From: Bacilli bacterium
Lineage (GTDB): Bacteria; Bacillota; Bacilli; Paenibacillales; NBRC-103111
DNA length: 35,770 nucleotides
Reading direction: 5' to 3'
Assembly: GCA_028287395.1 (NCBI GenBank)
Contig: JAQBPR010000164.1
Span: forward strand, 1-35,770
This document shows positions 15,401-22,098 of the stretch, piece after piece (within the stretch, counting starts at the first letter, position 1; each line of letters opens with the position of its first letter). A model generated the notes under the pieces. It was given only the letters and a program-made list of their open reading frames with translations. It did not search any database and was not told the DNA's origin. The translations under genes were made by a program, and so were the position numbers.

Positions 15401-16762
15401 TTACATTCCTAGAGTGAGGAGTACTTTTTGTGTGCGTTTAATAATATCCGCAATCTGGGCTTTGGTTGTGCAAAGCGGCAGCCAATAGTAAAGCGTATCG
15501 CCAAGTGGCCTTAAGAAAAGACCTTCCTTTAAGCCGGCCTGATAAGCTTTAAAGCCGATTCGTTCTTTAAAATCGAAGCGCTGCTTGTTCGCTTTGTCGG
15601 CAAATAGTTCAAAAGCGGCGATCATCCCAAGGCTGCGGATTTGATCGACATGCGTAAACGCGGAGAATGCTTGCATCTGCTCGCGCAGGTAAGCAGCGCT
15701 CTCTTGGACCTGCTCCATAATAGGCTCATCCTCAAAAATGCGCATCGTTTCCAAAGCCGTCGCCGTAGCAATCGGATTGCCTGTGAAGCTGTGTCCGTGT
15801 GTGAAGGTTTTCAGTGTTTCGTAGTCATCGTAAAACGCATCGAACACTGCATCGGTGCACAAAGTGGCGGCTAGCGGCATGACGCCAGCGGTTATTCCTT
15901 TGGACAGGCACATCAAATCCGGCGTGATTCCTGCGTGATCACAGCCGAACATTCGGCCTGTCCGGCCAAAGCCGGTCGCCACTTCGTCGGCGATCAAATG
16001 CACTTCGAATTGCGTGCAAAGCTCACGCAATCCGCGCAAGTAAGCGGCGGGATACATGATCATCCCGCCTGCCGCTTGAATCATCGGCTCGACGATCAGC
16101 GCAGCAATCTCGCTCGCCGATGATTCAAACCGACGCCGGACGGCGTCCAAGCAGTGGGCCACGCACGCGTGCGCCCCCTGCTCGGACGTATCCGGCCAGG
16201 CCCAAACATTCGGCGATGGCACTGCGTGCGCCGAGAAGAGCAGCGGGCGGAAGACGGAGTGATACTCGTCTACCCCGCCTACGCTCACGGCGCCGAGTGT
16301 GTCGCCGTGGTAGCTGTTCTCGACGAAAACAAACTTCTTTTTCGTCTTCCTCTCCGTCTGCTGCCAATATTGAAAGGACATTTTAAGCGCAACCTCAACG
16401 GAAGTGGAGCCATTGTCCGAATAGAAAACCTTGGATAAACCCTGCGGAGTGATCTCTATTAGTTTTTCAGCTAACTCAATGCCCGGAGCATGCGTCAAGC
16501 CGCTGAACATCACATGATCCATACATTCCAATTGGCGAGCAATCGCCTGTTTAATGCGGGGGTGTGAGTGCCCAAGCAAATTGACCCACCAAGAGGAATT
16601 GGTATCGTAATATCGTTGGCCATCGGCGTCATATAGATAAACGCCCTCCGCTTTCTCAATCACAATCGGGTCCATGTCTGCATAGTCCTTCATTTGTGTA
16701 AAAGGATGCCATACATATTGCCGATCCTTGCGCAGCAGCTCCTGCTTCCTATGTAAATCCAT
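15401..16762 (-). CDS. bioA: Adenosylmethionine-8-amino-7-oxononanoate aminotransferase
   Basis: 453 residues, a fold-type I PLP aminotransferase. BioA hallmarks are the N-terminal YVWHPFTQMKDY, the SSWWVNLLGHSHP substrate region, YSDNGSTSVEVALKM, NSYHGDTLGA, the PLP Asp in LIADEVATGFGRTG, the Schiff-base Lys in LMCLSKGITAGVMPL, and HGHSFTGNP. It transfers the amino group of SAM to KAPA in biotin synthesis. It stands alone: no bioB, bioD or bioF is adjacent, so the rest of the pathway is elsewhere or the host lives on imported precursor. A patch of unusually high GC (about 60-75% per 60-base line, 16081-16320) lies inside the gene. The SD on the minus strand is AAAGGAGAT. Confidence 0.95.
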   Translation of the reverse strand: MDLHRKQELLRKDRQYVWHPFTQMKDYADMDPIVIEKAEGVYLYDADGQRYYDTNSSWWVNLLGHSHPRIKQAIARQLECMDHVMFSGLTHAPGIELAEKLIEITPQGLSKVFYSDNGSTSVEVALKMSFQYWQQTERKTKKKFVFVENSYHGDTLGAVSVGGVDEYHSVFRPLLFSAHAVPSPNVWAWPDTSEQGAHACVAHCLDAVRRRFESSASEIAALIVEPMIQAAGGMIMYPAAYLRGLRELCTQFEVHLIADEVATGFGRTGRMFGCDHAGITPDLMCLSKGITAGVMPLAATLCTDAVFDAFYDDYETLKTFTHGHSFTGNPIATATALETMRIFEDEPIMEQVQESAAYLREQMQAFSAFTHVDQIRSLGMIAAFELFADKANKQRFDFKERIGFKAYQAGLKEGLFLRPLGDTLYYWLPLCTTKAQIADIIKRTQKVLLTLGM

Positions 16763-16832
16763 AATGTATAATCTCCTTTGTCGGGTGAATTCGTTATTGT
16801 GAAGCTGACGTAAAATAGTCGTATGTGTGCAT

Positions 16833-16852
16833 TTTACCGTAAATAAGGTAAA
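16833..16852. promoter_or_regulatory. Inverted repeat in the divergent bioA-acpS gap
   Basis: TTTACC and GGTAAA lie 8 bases apart between the two start regions. It does not have the arm length or the 15-16-base spacing of the Bacillus BirA operator, so the bound factor is unknown. Confidence 0.3.
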
Positions 16853-16932
16853 CTGAAAAGAAAGTTCGGAAATTCTTTCGAAATCAGGTTTCCTTCAGAA
16901 AATTTAATAGTACCTATGAAACAAATTAAGCC

Positions 16933-16961
16933 AATTAAGCCAATGCTTAATTTTAAGGAGG
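16933..16961 (+). promoter_or_regulatory. Hairpin and strong SD that decide the acpS start
   Basis: AATTAAGC-CAAT-GCTTAATT (16933-16952) is a perfect 8-bp stem. Two bases later comes AAGGAGG (16955-16961), eight bases before an in-frame ATT at 16970. The two upstream in-frame ATGs (16916, 16943) have no SD. Confidence 0.55.
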
Positions 16962-16969
16962 AACTCGCA

Positions 16970-17365
16970 ATTATTTTTGGAATAGGTATGGATTTATTGG
17001 AAATCAAGAGAACCCAAAAAATACTCGCCGCTGCAACTGCAGAGCGTTTTTTGCAGCGTATTCTTACTCCGTCCGAACGACAATTGGCGCTGACACGAAA
17101 AGCTCGGCTCGCTGAGTTTGTTTCAGGGCGCTTTGCTGCTAAAGAAGCGATTGTCAAAGCATTTGGTTGTGGAGTTGGTCCCATGATTGGATTTCAAGAT
17201 ATAGAAATTTTGCCGGATTCGTTTGGAAAGCCACTAAGCACTATTTCACAGCAAGCTTTGAGCAGACTAGGCTTTGCAACAAATTCATTGCGGATTCATT
17301 TAAGCATCACGCATACCGAAACGACTGCTGCTGCCTATGCGATTGTGGAACAGTTAGAAAAATAA
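16970..17365 (+). CDS. acpS: Holo-[acyl-carrier-protein] synthase, apparent AUU start
   Basis: Transfers 4'-phosphopantetheine from CoA to the serine of acyl carrier protein. The family motifs are GIGMDLLEI near the N-terminus (metal-binding Asp) and GRFAAKEAIVKAFG (metal-binding Glu and CoA-binding Lys), followed by the SITHTETTAAAYAIV strand. With ATT 16970 as start the protein is 131 residues beginning MIFGIGMDLLEI, matching the usual MIxGIGxDxxEI. The upstream ATG at 16916 would give 149 residues with an unusual Lys/Pro-rich leader and no SD. The first internal ATG (16988) would remove the first beta strand. The ATT follows a perfect AAGGAGG. The unrelated frame 16834-17184 on the minus strand is a shadow. 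Confidence 0.9.
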   Translation: MIFGIGMDLLEIKRTQKILAAATAERFLQRILTPSERQLALTRKARLAEFVSGRFAAKEAIVKAFGCGVGPMIGFQDIEILPDSFGKPLSTISQQALSRLGFATNSLRIHLSITHTETTAAAYAIVEQLEK

Positions 17366-17396
17366 CCCTATCCGCTAGATTTGCAGGCAGGGTTAT
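17358..17396 (-). terminator. Terminator for the cytochrome c gene
   Basis: ATAACCCT and AGGGTTAT pair. Read on the minus strand the stem is followed by TTTTT. It overlaps the stop codon of acpS and so separates the convergent genes. Confidence 0.7.
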
Positions 17397-17429
17397 GATC
17401 TGTTAGGTTAGCAGCCCAAGCTTCGCATT

Positions 17430-17948
17430 TTATTTTTTCGCAGACAACCACGCAGCCAAAGCATTGATTTCATCGTCTTTCAATATATCGCTGAATGGCG
17501 GCATTACACTGCCGCCCTTATTTATTTGATTGATAATTTTTTCCGGGGTCAGCCTCTCTCCTACCTTTTGTAAATTGGGTCCGATTTTTCCTTCCAAGTC
17601 TACTCCATGGCAGCTGATACAGTTTTGTTTGAAAAGGGCTTCCGCTTGGGTGTTATTGGCGAGGGGTGCAGCTGTAGCTGCTGGACTCGCCACTGCGTTC
17701 TGCTGCGGTTTAACGGTTGCAGTTGGGCTTGGAACGGGAGAAGGGCTGCTGGCCACTGTTGCAACAGCAGAAGGCTGTGGGCTCAGAGCAGGACTTGCTG
17801 CAGCTTTACTTGCAGGAGTAGCTGATGCGCTTGGACTAGCTGTTAAAGGAGTATAAATGGTTTCCCCCGCGGTATTGCTGCTCCCGCATGCAGTCAGTGT
17901 TACAACAATGATCAAACTGATTAATAAGCAGCCTGCTTTATTATTCAT
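17430..17948 (-). CDS. Lipoprotein cytochrome c (class I, c-551 type)
   Basis: 172 residues. A type II signal peptide ends in the lipobox LTAC (Cys about 21), so it is anchored to the outer face of the membrane by lipid. About 75 residues of Ala/Ser/Pro/Thr-rich linker follow as a flexible tether. A single haem c domain then has CISCH (residues about 111-115) and the distal Met in VMPPF. The domain organisation is that of the small Bacillus cytochromes c-551 (CccB), which pass electrons from the bc complex to terminal oxidases. The linker is longer than I expect for CccB. It is the only gene of its unit and is closed by the terminator at 17358. Confidence 0.93.
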   Translation of the reverse strand: MNNKAGCLLISLIIVVTLTACGSSNTAGETIYTPLTASPSASATPASKAAASPALSPQPSAVATVASSPSPVPSPTATVKPQQNAVASPAATAAPLANNTQAEALFKQNCISCHGVDLEGKIGPNLQKVGERLTPEKIINQINKGGSVMPPFSDILKDDEINALAAWLSAKK

Positions 17949-17994
17949 CCGAAATCTCCCCTTTATAAAATGTATAACAGATCTTATATCTACT

Positions 17995-18219
17995 CTAAAT
18001 AAACGATAGAAAACGGATTTGGGTTTGATCTATATAGAAAGAATCGACCCCAAAATGGGATAGTCCTCCAAGGCCGAAAGCTAAGCCGAAAAATAAGCCG
18101 GAGACAAGACCGACTTTACTGGGCAGCGCTCCTGCGCGTAAACTACAATAATCGAAAACGCGGCGCCAAAAAATGTACCCACTGCCGAAGCTGAATAGTA
18201 CGATCGCTGAGCAAGTCAA
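17995..18219 (-). pseudogene. Scrap of an MFS transporter
   Basis: The 74-codon minus-strand frame contains LPSKVGLVSGLFFGLAFGLGGLSHFG. This matches the conserved LLPxxxGxASGLxxGLxFGxGG helix near the end of Fsr-type (fosmidomycin resistance) major facilitator proteins. The sequence on both sides of it does not complete the protein. There is no SD before its ATG and most of the about 400-residue transporter is missing. It lies in the gap between the divergent cytochrome c and mutY genes. I read it as a gene remnant; a chance hydrophobic frame cannot be fully excluded. Confidence 0.4.
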
Positions 18220-18284
18220 TACAAAAATAAACTTCGTGCTATAATTATAGAAGCAAAATTAGATGCAGAAGGAAGGAACACGTA

Positions 18285-19466
18285 GTGGAGGACATCCTGC
18301 AAAAGCAATTTTTTTCCGCGGAGCTGCTGCAATGGTATGGGCGGAGTAAACGTGATTTACCTTGGCGGCGTAATAAAAATCCTTATTATATCTGGGTTTC
18401 GGAAATCATGCTTCAGCAAACAAGGGTGGACACGGTGATTCCGTATTTCCATCGTTTTATTGAGAAATTCCCCACGGTTGCCGCATTATCGCATGCGCCG
18501 GAGGAAGAAGTCTTGAAAGCTTGGGAAGGACTTGGCTATTATTCGCGCGCACGTAATTTACAATCGGCGGTACGTGAAGTACATGAGCAGTATAATGGCA
18601 TTGTACCGAGTGCTAAAGCGGATATTTCTGCATTAAAAGGGGTGGGTCCTTATACTGCGGGCGCTATTCTCAGCATCGCTTATAATCAACCTGAGCCGGC
18701 TGTGGATGGCAATGTCATGCGTGTTTTGTCGCGCTATTTTCTATTGGAGGAGGATATCGCCAAAGCGAGCACGCGCATCAGCATAGAACGTTTGGCGCAG
18801 GAGCTGATTCCCGCTGGAGAAGCGGGGGACTTTAACCAAGCGCTGATGGAGCTTGGCGCAACGGTTTGTACGCCGCGTGCGCCGCAATGCTTGACCTGCC
18901 CGGTGCTTGAGCACTGCGCCGGGCGCTTGGCTGGCCGCGCCGAGGAGCTGCCGCTGAAGACGAAGGCGAAGCCGCCTCGTCCGGAACGGCGCGCGGTCGC
19001 GCTCGTCGAGGGCAGCGGCGCGCACGCAGGCCGGCTGCTGATTCGCCAGCGGCCGCAGGACGGGCTGCTGGCGCGGATGTGGGAGCTCCCGCATGCGGAG
19101 CTCCCACTGGCTGCCGCCGCAGGCGAAGGTGCTGCCGCGCCTGCGCGCGGCACGCGTCGCCGCTCGGGCCGCGCCAGCGCCCCTGAGGAAAGTCATGACG
19201 CCGTCATGACTTTCCTTCAGGAGCGCCTAGCGGCGGCCGACGGCATAGGCATAGTCCCAATGGAGTGGATCATGAACGCGGAGCACGCGTTCAGTCACAT
19301 TCATTGGGACATGCTCGTCTACCGCTGCCGCTATGCAGCGGTATCCAACCTCATGCTTCCGCCTAACTATCGTTGGCTTGATCTAGCGGAGATGGAGCAA
19401 TACGCCTTTCCCAACGTTTTCCTGCGCATCATCAGCGACTATAAGCTTATGTATACTACTGACTAA
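18285..19466 (+). CDS. mutY: A/G-specific adenine DNA glycosylase
   Basis: 393 residues. The N-terminal helical domain has the catalytic Glu in SEIMLQQTRV, the helix-hairpin-helix LKGVGPYTAGAI and the catalytic Asp in AVDGNVMRV. A [4Fe-4S] cluster loop follows with spacing C-x6-C-x2-C-x5-C (CTPRAPQCLTCPVLEHC). The C-terminal half is the Nudix-like 8-oxoG recognition domain (RLLIRQRPQDGLLARMWELP, then FSHIHWDMLVY). It removes A opposite 8-oxoG. Between MWELPHAELP and FLQERL lies a roughly 30-residue Ala/Arg-rich insert. It is encoded in a 300-base stretch (18901-19200) that I counted at 76% GC, far above the surroundings. The start is GTG 18285 behind AGAAGGAAGG. Confidence 0.95.
   Translation: MEDILQKQFFSAELLQWYGRSKRDLPWRRNKNPYYIWVSEIMLQQTRVDTVIPYFHRFIEKFPTVAALSHAPEEEVLKAWEGLGYYSRARNLQSAVREVHEQYNGIVPSAKADISALKGVGPYTAGAILSIAYNQPEPAVDGNVMRVLSRYFLLEEDIAKASTRISIERLAQELIPAGEAGDFNQALMELGATVCTPRAPQCLTCPVLEHCAGRLAGRAEELPLKTKAKPPRPERRAVALVEGSGAHAGRLLIRQRPQDGLLARMWELPHAELPLAAAAGEGAAAPARGTRRRSGRASAPEESHDAVMTFLQERLAAADGIGIVPMEWIMNAEHAFSHIHWDMLVYRCRYAAVSNLMLPPNYRWLDLAEMEQYAFPNVFLRIISDYKLMYTTD
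19079..19107. repeat. Inverted repeat inside mutY
   Basis: GTGGGAGCTCC (19079-19089) and GGAGCTCCCAC (19097-19107) are perfect 11-bp arms around 7 bases. It lies within the coding sequence at the start of the variable insert. Confidence 0.7.
19186..19216. repeat. 31-bp palindrome inside mutY
   Basis: AGGAAAGTCATGACG and its exact reverse complement flank one central C. With one bulge the arms extend to CTGA/TCAG. It lies at the end of the GC-rich insert, in frame in the protein. Confidence 0.85.
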
Positions 19467-19524
19467 ACAGTGTGGCCCATAAACTCGGCATCCAAATCCT
19501 ACATTTTAGGTTTTTCAAAAAGCT

Positions 19525-19558
19525 AAAGGTCCAACCCCGTGAGGAGTTGGACCTTTTA
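19525..19558. terminator. Bidirectional terminator between mutY and sodA
   Basis: AAAGGTCCAAC pairs with GTTGGACCTTT, with T/A-rich flanks on both sides, between convergent genes. Confidence 0.85.
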
Positions 19559-19578
19559 TTGCCGATGCTAACTGTTGC

Positions 19579-20190
19579 TTACTTCGCAGCAGTGTAACGA
19601 TTTCCAACTGCTTTCCAATTAACCACATTCCAGAATGCCGCGATGTAGTCAGGACGTTTGTTTTGATATTTTAGGTAATAAGCATGCTCCCAAACATCCA
19701 TTCCAAGAATAGGTGTGTTACCTTCTGAAATCGGGCTGTCTTGATTCGGAGTGCTGCTAACAACCAATTTTCCCGCAGGGGTAACACTTAACCATGCCCA
19801 ACCGCTTCCGAAGCGAGTTGCTCCAGCTTTAGCGAAGTCTTCTTTAAATTTGTCGAATCCGCCTAGTTCGTTGTTGATAGCGTCAGCTAATGCGCCCGTA
19901 GGTTGGCCGCCGCCGTTGGGTCCAATAACTTCCCAGAATAAGGAATGGTTTGCATGACCGCCACCGTTATTGCGAACGGCAGGACGGATATTTTCGGGTA
20001 CACTGTTCAAATCGCTAAGCAATGCTTCGATGCTTTTGCTTTGCAAATCCGCGTGTCCTTCCAAAGCCGCGTTTAGGTTAGTGACATACGCATTATGATG
20101 ACGATCGTGGTGAATCATCATCGTTTGCTCGTCAATATGGGGCTCTAGCGCGTTGTTCGGATAAGGAAGTGCTGGTAATTGATGTGCCAT
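19579..20190 (-). CDS. sodA: Superoxide dismutase, Mn/Fe family
   Basis: 203 residues, full length. Metal ligands are His27 (MMIHHDRHH), the His in [12 protein letters not shown], and Asp and His in [23 protein letters not shown] and GPNGGG favour the manganese form of Bacillus SodA. There is no signal peptide, so it is cytoplasmic. AGGAGGTTTTTT precedes ATG on the minus strand. An inverted repeat 44-67 bases upstream may be an operator. It marks the far end of the block bracketed by the 182-bp repeats. Confidence 0.96.
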   Translation of the reverse strand: MAHQLPALPYPNNALEPHIDEQTMMIHHDRHHNAYVTNLNAALEGHADLQSKSIEALLSDLNSVPENIRPAVRNNGGGHANHSLFWEVIGPNGGGQPTGALADAINNELGGFDKFKEDFAKAGATRFGSGWAWLSVTPAGKLVVSSTPNQDSPISEGNTPILGMDVWEHAYYLKYQNKRPDYIAAFWNVVNWKAVGNRYTAAK

Positions 20191-20233
20191 AATTAAAAAA
20201 CCTCCTAAATATATTGATGTGTCTTTTCGGTAA

Positions 20234-20257
20234 TATTATCCGTTATTTTTGATAATA
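20234..20257 (-). promoter_or_regulatory. Inverted repeat upstream of sodA
   Basis: TATTATC and GATAATA (perfect 7-bp arms, 10-base spacer) in the expected promoter zone. The arms resemble Fur-family half sites (GATAAT), but the spacing is not the classical 7-1-7, so the regulator is open. Confidence 0.35.
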
Positions 20258-20295
20258 AAGCAACACGTATGTATATTAAGTGATTATTAAACGCT

Positions 20296-20508
20296 GGAAG
20301 GTAGTCAAAACCGCCTGCCAGTTGCCAACTGCAAAAGTACAGCTTATAAGCTCGATTATCCCATTATTTACTTGATTACTTGCAAAAATACAGTTGATTT
20401 AGCCCATATTCGTTAAAATGGTCTCCAACCTGCATATCTACCTGTACTATTGCAGTGAGAAGGTTCCAAAACCCGTTTTCTACCGAATGCAGCTGCACTT
20501 TTGCAGTT
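20296..20508 (+). repeat. 182-bp nested inverted repeat, copy 2
   Basis: The core is 20327-20508, from AACTGCAAAAGTACAGCT to AGCTGCACTTTTGCAGTT, the same length and orientation as 15180-15361. Shared internal blocks include CTCGATTATC, TGCAAAAATACAGTTG, CCATATTCGTTAAAATG and the last 20 bases. The inner right arm is degraded (CTGTACTATTGCAG). Homology extends upstream to GGAAGGTAGTCAAAACCGCC at 20296. Confidence 0.85.
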
Positions 20509-20530
20509 GTCTAAGCTAGTATTAGCCAAA

Positions 20531-20680
20531 GAATCGAAAGCGATTCAAAATAGAAACTCATTTTCAAAGTCGGCACAAGCATATGCTTCCGAAGCCAGTT
20601 TTGCTAAAGCAAAACTTTCGACTTTACAAGCAGACCCATTACTCCACTTCGCCATTTTTTGAATACACTCTATTAGGAAG
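20531..20680. repeat. Hairpin-rich non-coding segment, possible relative of the 27.5-kb element
   Basis: Contains the perfect hairpins GAATCGAAAGCGATTC (20531-20546), AAGCATATGCTT and GTTTTGCTAAAGCAAAAC, the last two enclosed by AAAGTCG/CGACTTT. GAAACTCATTTTCAAAG (20553-20569) is the exact reverse complement of 27585-27601. ACACTCTAT near 20665 repeats the terminus of that element. I see no gene in 20509-20878. Confidence 0.5.
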
Positions 20681-20734
20681 TCCGGAAGTCCTATAATTCT
20701 TGTAAAAAATTGGGTTAAATTAACTTAATTACCT

Positions 20735-20762
20735 TGGAAACGCTTGCAATTAAGCGCTTTCA
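20735..20762 (+). promoter_or_regulatory. cre-like sites upstream of the acetyltransferase
   Basis: TGGAAACGCTTGCA (20735-20748) fits the CcpA cre consensus WTGNNARCGNWWWCAW with one mismatch in its core. It is followed directly by a second, weaker match ending in CGCTTTCA. This suggests carbon catabolite control. Confidence 0.45.
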
Positions 20763-20800
20763 TGAGAATATGAAGCAATTGTAAAGTTTTTTTAACTTTT

Positions 20801-20811
20801 TTGTCGAAATA
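20801..20811 (+). promoter_or_regulatory. Spo0A-box-like site
   Basis: TTGTCGAAAT contains a perfect TGTCGAA core. A second, one-mismatch TGTCGTA lies at about 20832. Both are upstream of the acetyltransferase start. Confidence 0.4.
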
Positions 20812-20878
20812 AGCAGGATTTCCACGAAATTTGTCGTATTTGTATTGTTACCAATCTATGCAACAAGGAGAGACATCC

Positions 20879-21301
20879 ATGCAAATACGCTCTTTTCAAT
20901 TATCCGATTACGTTTCAGTAACGCAGCTGCTAGAGAAGGTTTTGACGGAAACTTGTTACAATGAAACAATGGAAGCATTTGCAAGACAGTTATCATGGGA
21001 TTCAGAATTGGTTTTGGTTGCAGAGAAGAATGATTCAATAGTGGGTATTATTATTGGCACCATTGATAATAACAAAGGTTACTTTTATCGAGTAGCCGTT
21101 GATACCGATTTTCAACGACAAGGAATCGGAAAAAAATTGATTGAAACGTTAAAACAAAGATTTCTATATCGTAATGTAAGCCAGATTCTAGTCGCCGGGG
21201 ATGCGCACAATAAGCCGTTGCTTCCTGTATATGAATCGGTCGGATATCGAGTGACAGACTTTTCACGATCCGGACAAAAGCTTAGCATTATTAATGGATA
21301 A
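20879..21301 (+). CDS. GNAT-family N-acetyltransferase
   Basis: 140 residues, the length of a single GNAT domain. Acetyl-CoA is bound by motif A, YFYRVAVDTDFQRQGIGKKLIETL (R/Q-x-x-G-x-G/A as RQGIGK). Motif B gives the AGDAHNKPLLPVYESVGYRV end, with the Asn and Tyr typical of the fold. The substrate cannot be deduced. The open frame begins at 20831, but AAGGAG (20866-20870 region) places the start at ATG 20879. A terminator follows immediately. It may respond to carbon source and sporulation state if the upstream cre and 0A-like sites are real. Confidence 0.88.
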   Translation: MQIRSFQLSDYVSVTQLLEKVLTETCYNETMEAFARQLSWDSELVLVAEKNDSIVGIIIGTIDNNKGYFYRVAVDTDFQRQGIGKKLIETLKQRFLYRNVSQILVAGDAHNKPLLPVYESVGYRVTDFSRSGQKLSIING

Positions 21302-21308
21302 GGATACG

Positions 21309-21360
21309 AAGCATATCTCACTCTAACCATAGTTATGGATGAGTGGATATGCTTTTCTTT
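21309..21360 (+). terminator. Long-stem terminator after the acetyltransferase
   Basis: AAGCATATC with GATATGCTT and the inner CACTC/GAGTG extend the stem; TTCTTTT follows. Confidence 0.8.
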
Positions 21361-21545
21361 TAAATTAGTAAATTATAAAAAAGTATATTTTTTCACTTAT
21401 ACTGATCTTATAATTCCGGACAAACGCTGCCATCCTATTGCTAACGGGCAACAAGAATCATTGTTGCTCTTTAGCTGTGTAAGACGTCGTAGCCGTTTAT
21501 CCTTGTATATAAGTCCTCCAGTTGCCTTTGAAAGGACGATTGACA

Positions 21546-22097
21546 ATGGAAAGAAGCACGGACTATATCATAAAAAGCTTTAAACATGATGGTCATCTCC
21601 ACCGTATGTGGTACAGTAATTGGCTGATTCCTGAGAAATTTCTTCATCCGGAGCATGCTTCCGAATCGATGTTTGTACTGGTAAACAGTAAAACAAAGAT
21701 ACTTGAAGCAGATGGCAGGGAGTGGGTCAGTAAAATACCCGTTGTTTCTTTTTTTATTCCAGGGGAATGGTATAATATTGTTGCGTTGCTTGAAAGTACA
21801 GGAATAAGATATTATTGCAATATAGCTTCTCCGGTCTATAAAAGTGGACAAGTGATGACTTATATCGACTACGACCTCGATGTTATTTTAAATCCGTCTG
21901 GTGAAATTAATTTGCTTGATCAGCATGAGTACGAACGTCATAAAATAAACTATCATTATTCTGCAGCCGTAGTAGCTAAAGTGCAGGCTGGATTGAAGGC
22001 GCTATTGCATCGAATGGAGAATAAATCGGCCCCTTTTCAAGACGATCTTGTATGGTCTTACTATGAGATGTGGAAGATTAAAGAGACCGGGGTGTAG
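21546..22097 (+). CDS. DUF402 protein, Ntdp-like nucleoside phosphatase
   Basis: 183 residues. The sequence follows the YgaC/Ntdp subgroup of DUF402: an N-terminal SFKHDGHLHRMW, ADGREWVSKIPVVSFFIPGEWYNIVALL, the signature YYCNIASPVY, then YIDYDLDVIL, PSGEINLLDQHEYERH with the acidic and His residues that bind divalent metal. The family hydrolyses nucleoside tri- and diphosphates in Staphylococcus. ATG 21546 follows AAAGGA; an in-frame TTG at 21540 is too close to it. The stop is one base before lepB, so the two are translationally coupled. Confidence 0.85.
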   Translation: MERSTDYIIKSFKHDGHLHRMWYSNWLIPEKFLHPEHASESMFVLVNSKTKILEADGREWVSKIPVVSFFIPGEWYNIVALLESTGIRYYCNIASPVYKSGQVMTYIDYDLDVILNPSGEINLLDQHEYERHKINYHYSAAVVAKVQAGLKALLHRMENKSAPFQDDLVWSYYEMWKIKETGV

Positions 22098-22098
22098 G

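Noticed and set aside
16120..16386. Arg-rich ORFs on both strands inside bioA
   Set aside because: Open only because of the high GC of the patch; bioA is continuous and conserved.
16833..16852. BirA operator upstream of bioA
   Set aside because: Arms of six bases with an 8-base spacer do not match the known 9-base arms and 15-16-base spacer.
18734..19196. Three long minus-strand ORFs within mutY
   Set aside because: Low-complexity Ala/Arg/Ser frames from the 76% GC segment; MutY motifs run through on the plus strand.
20566..20632. tRNA-like cloverleaf in the hairpin cluster
   Set aside because: Has no acceptor/T-loop consensus (no GGTTCRA) and no CCA; only stacked hairpins.
21335..21583. 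82-residue ORF between acetyltransferase and DUF402 gene
   Set aside because: It begins in the terminator, has no SD and overlaps the start of the real gene; no family resemblance.
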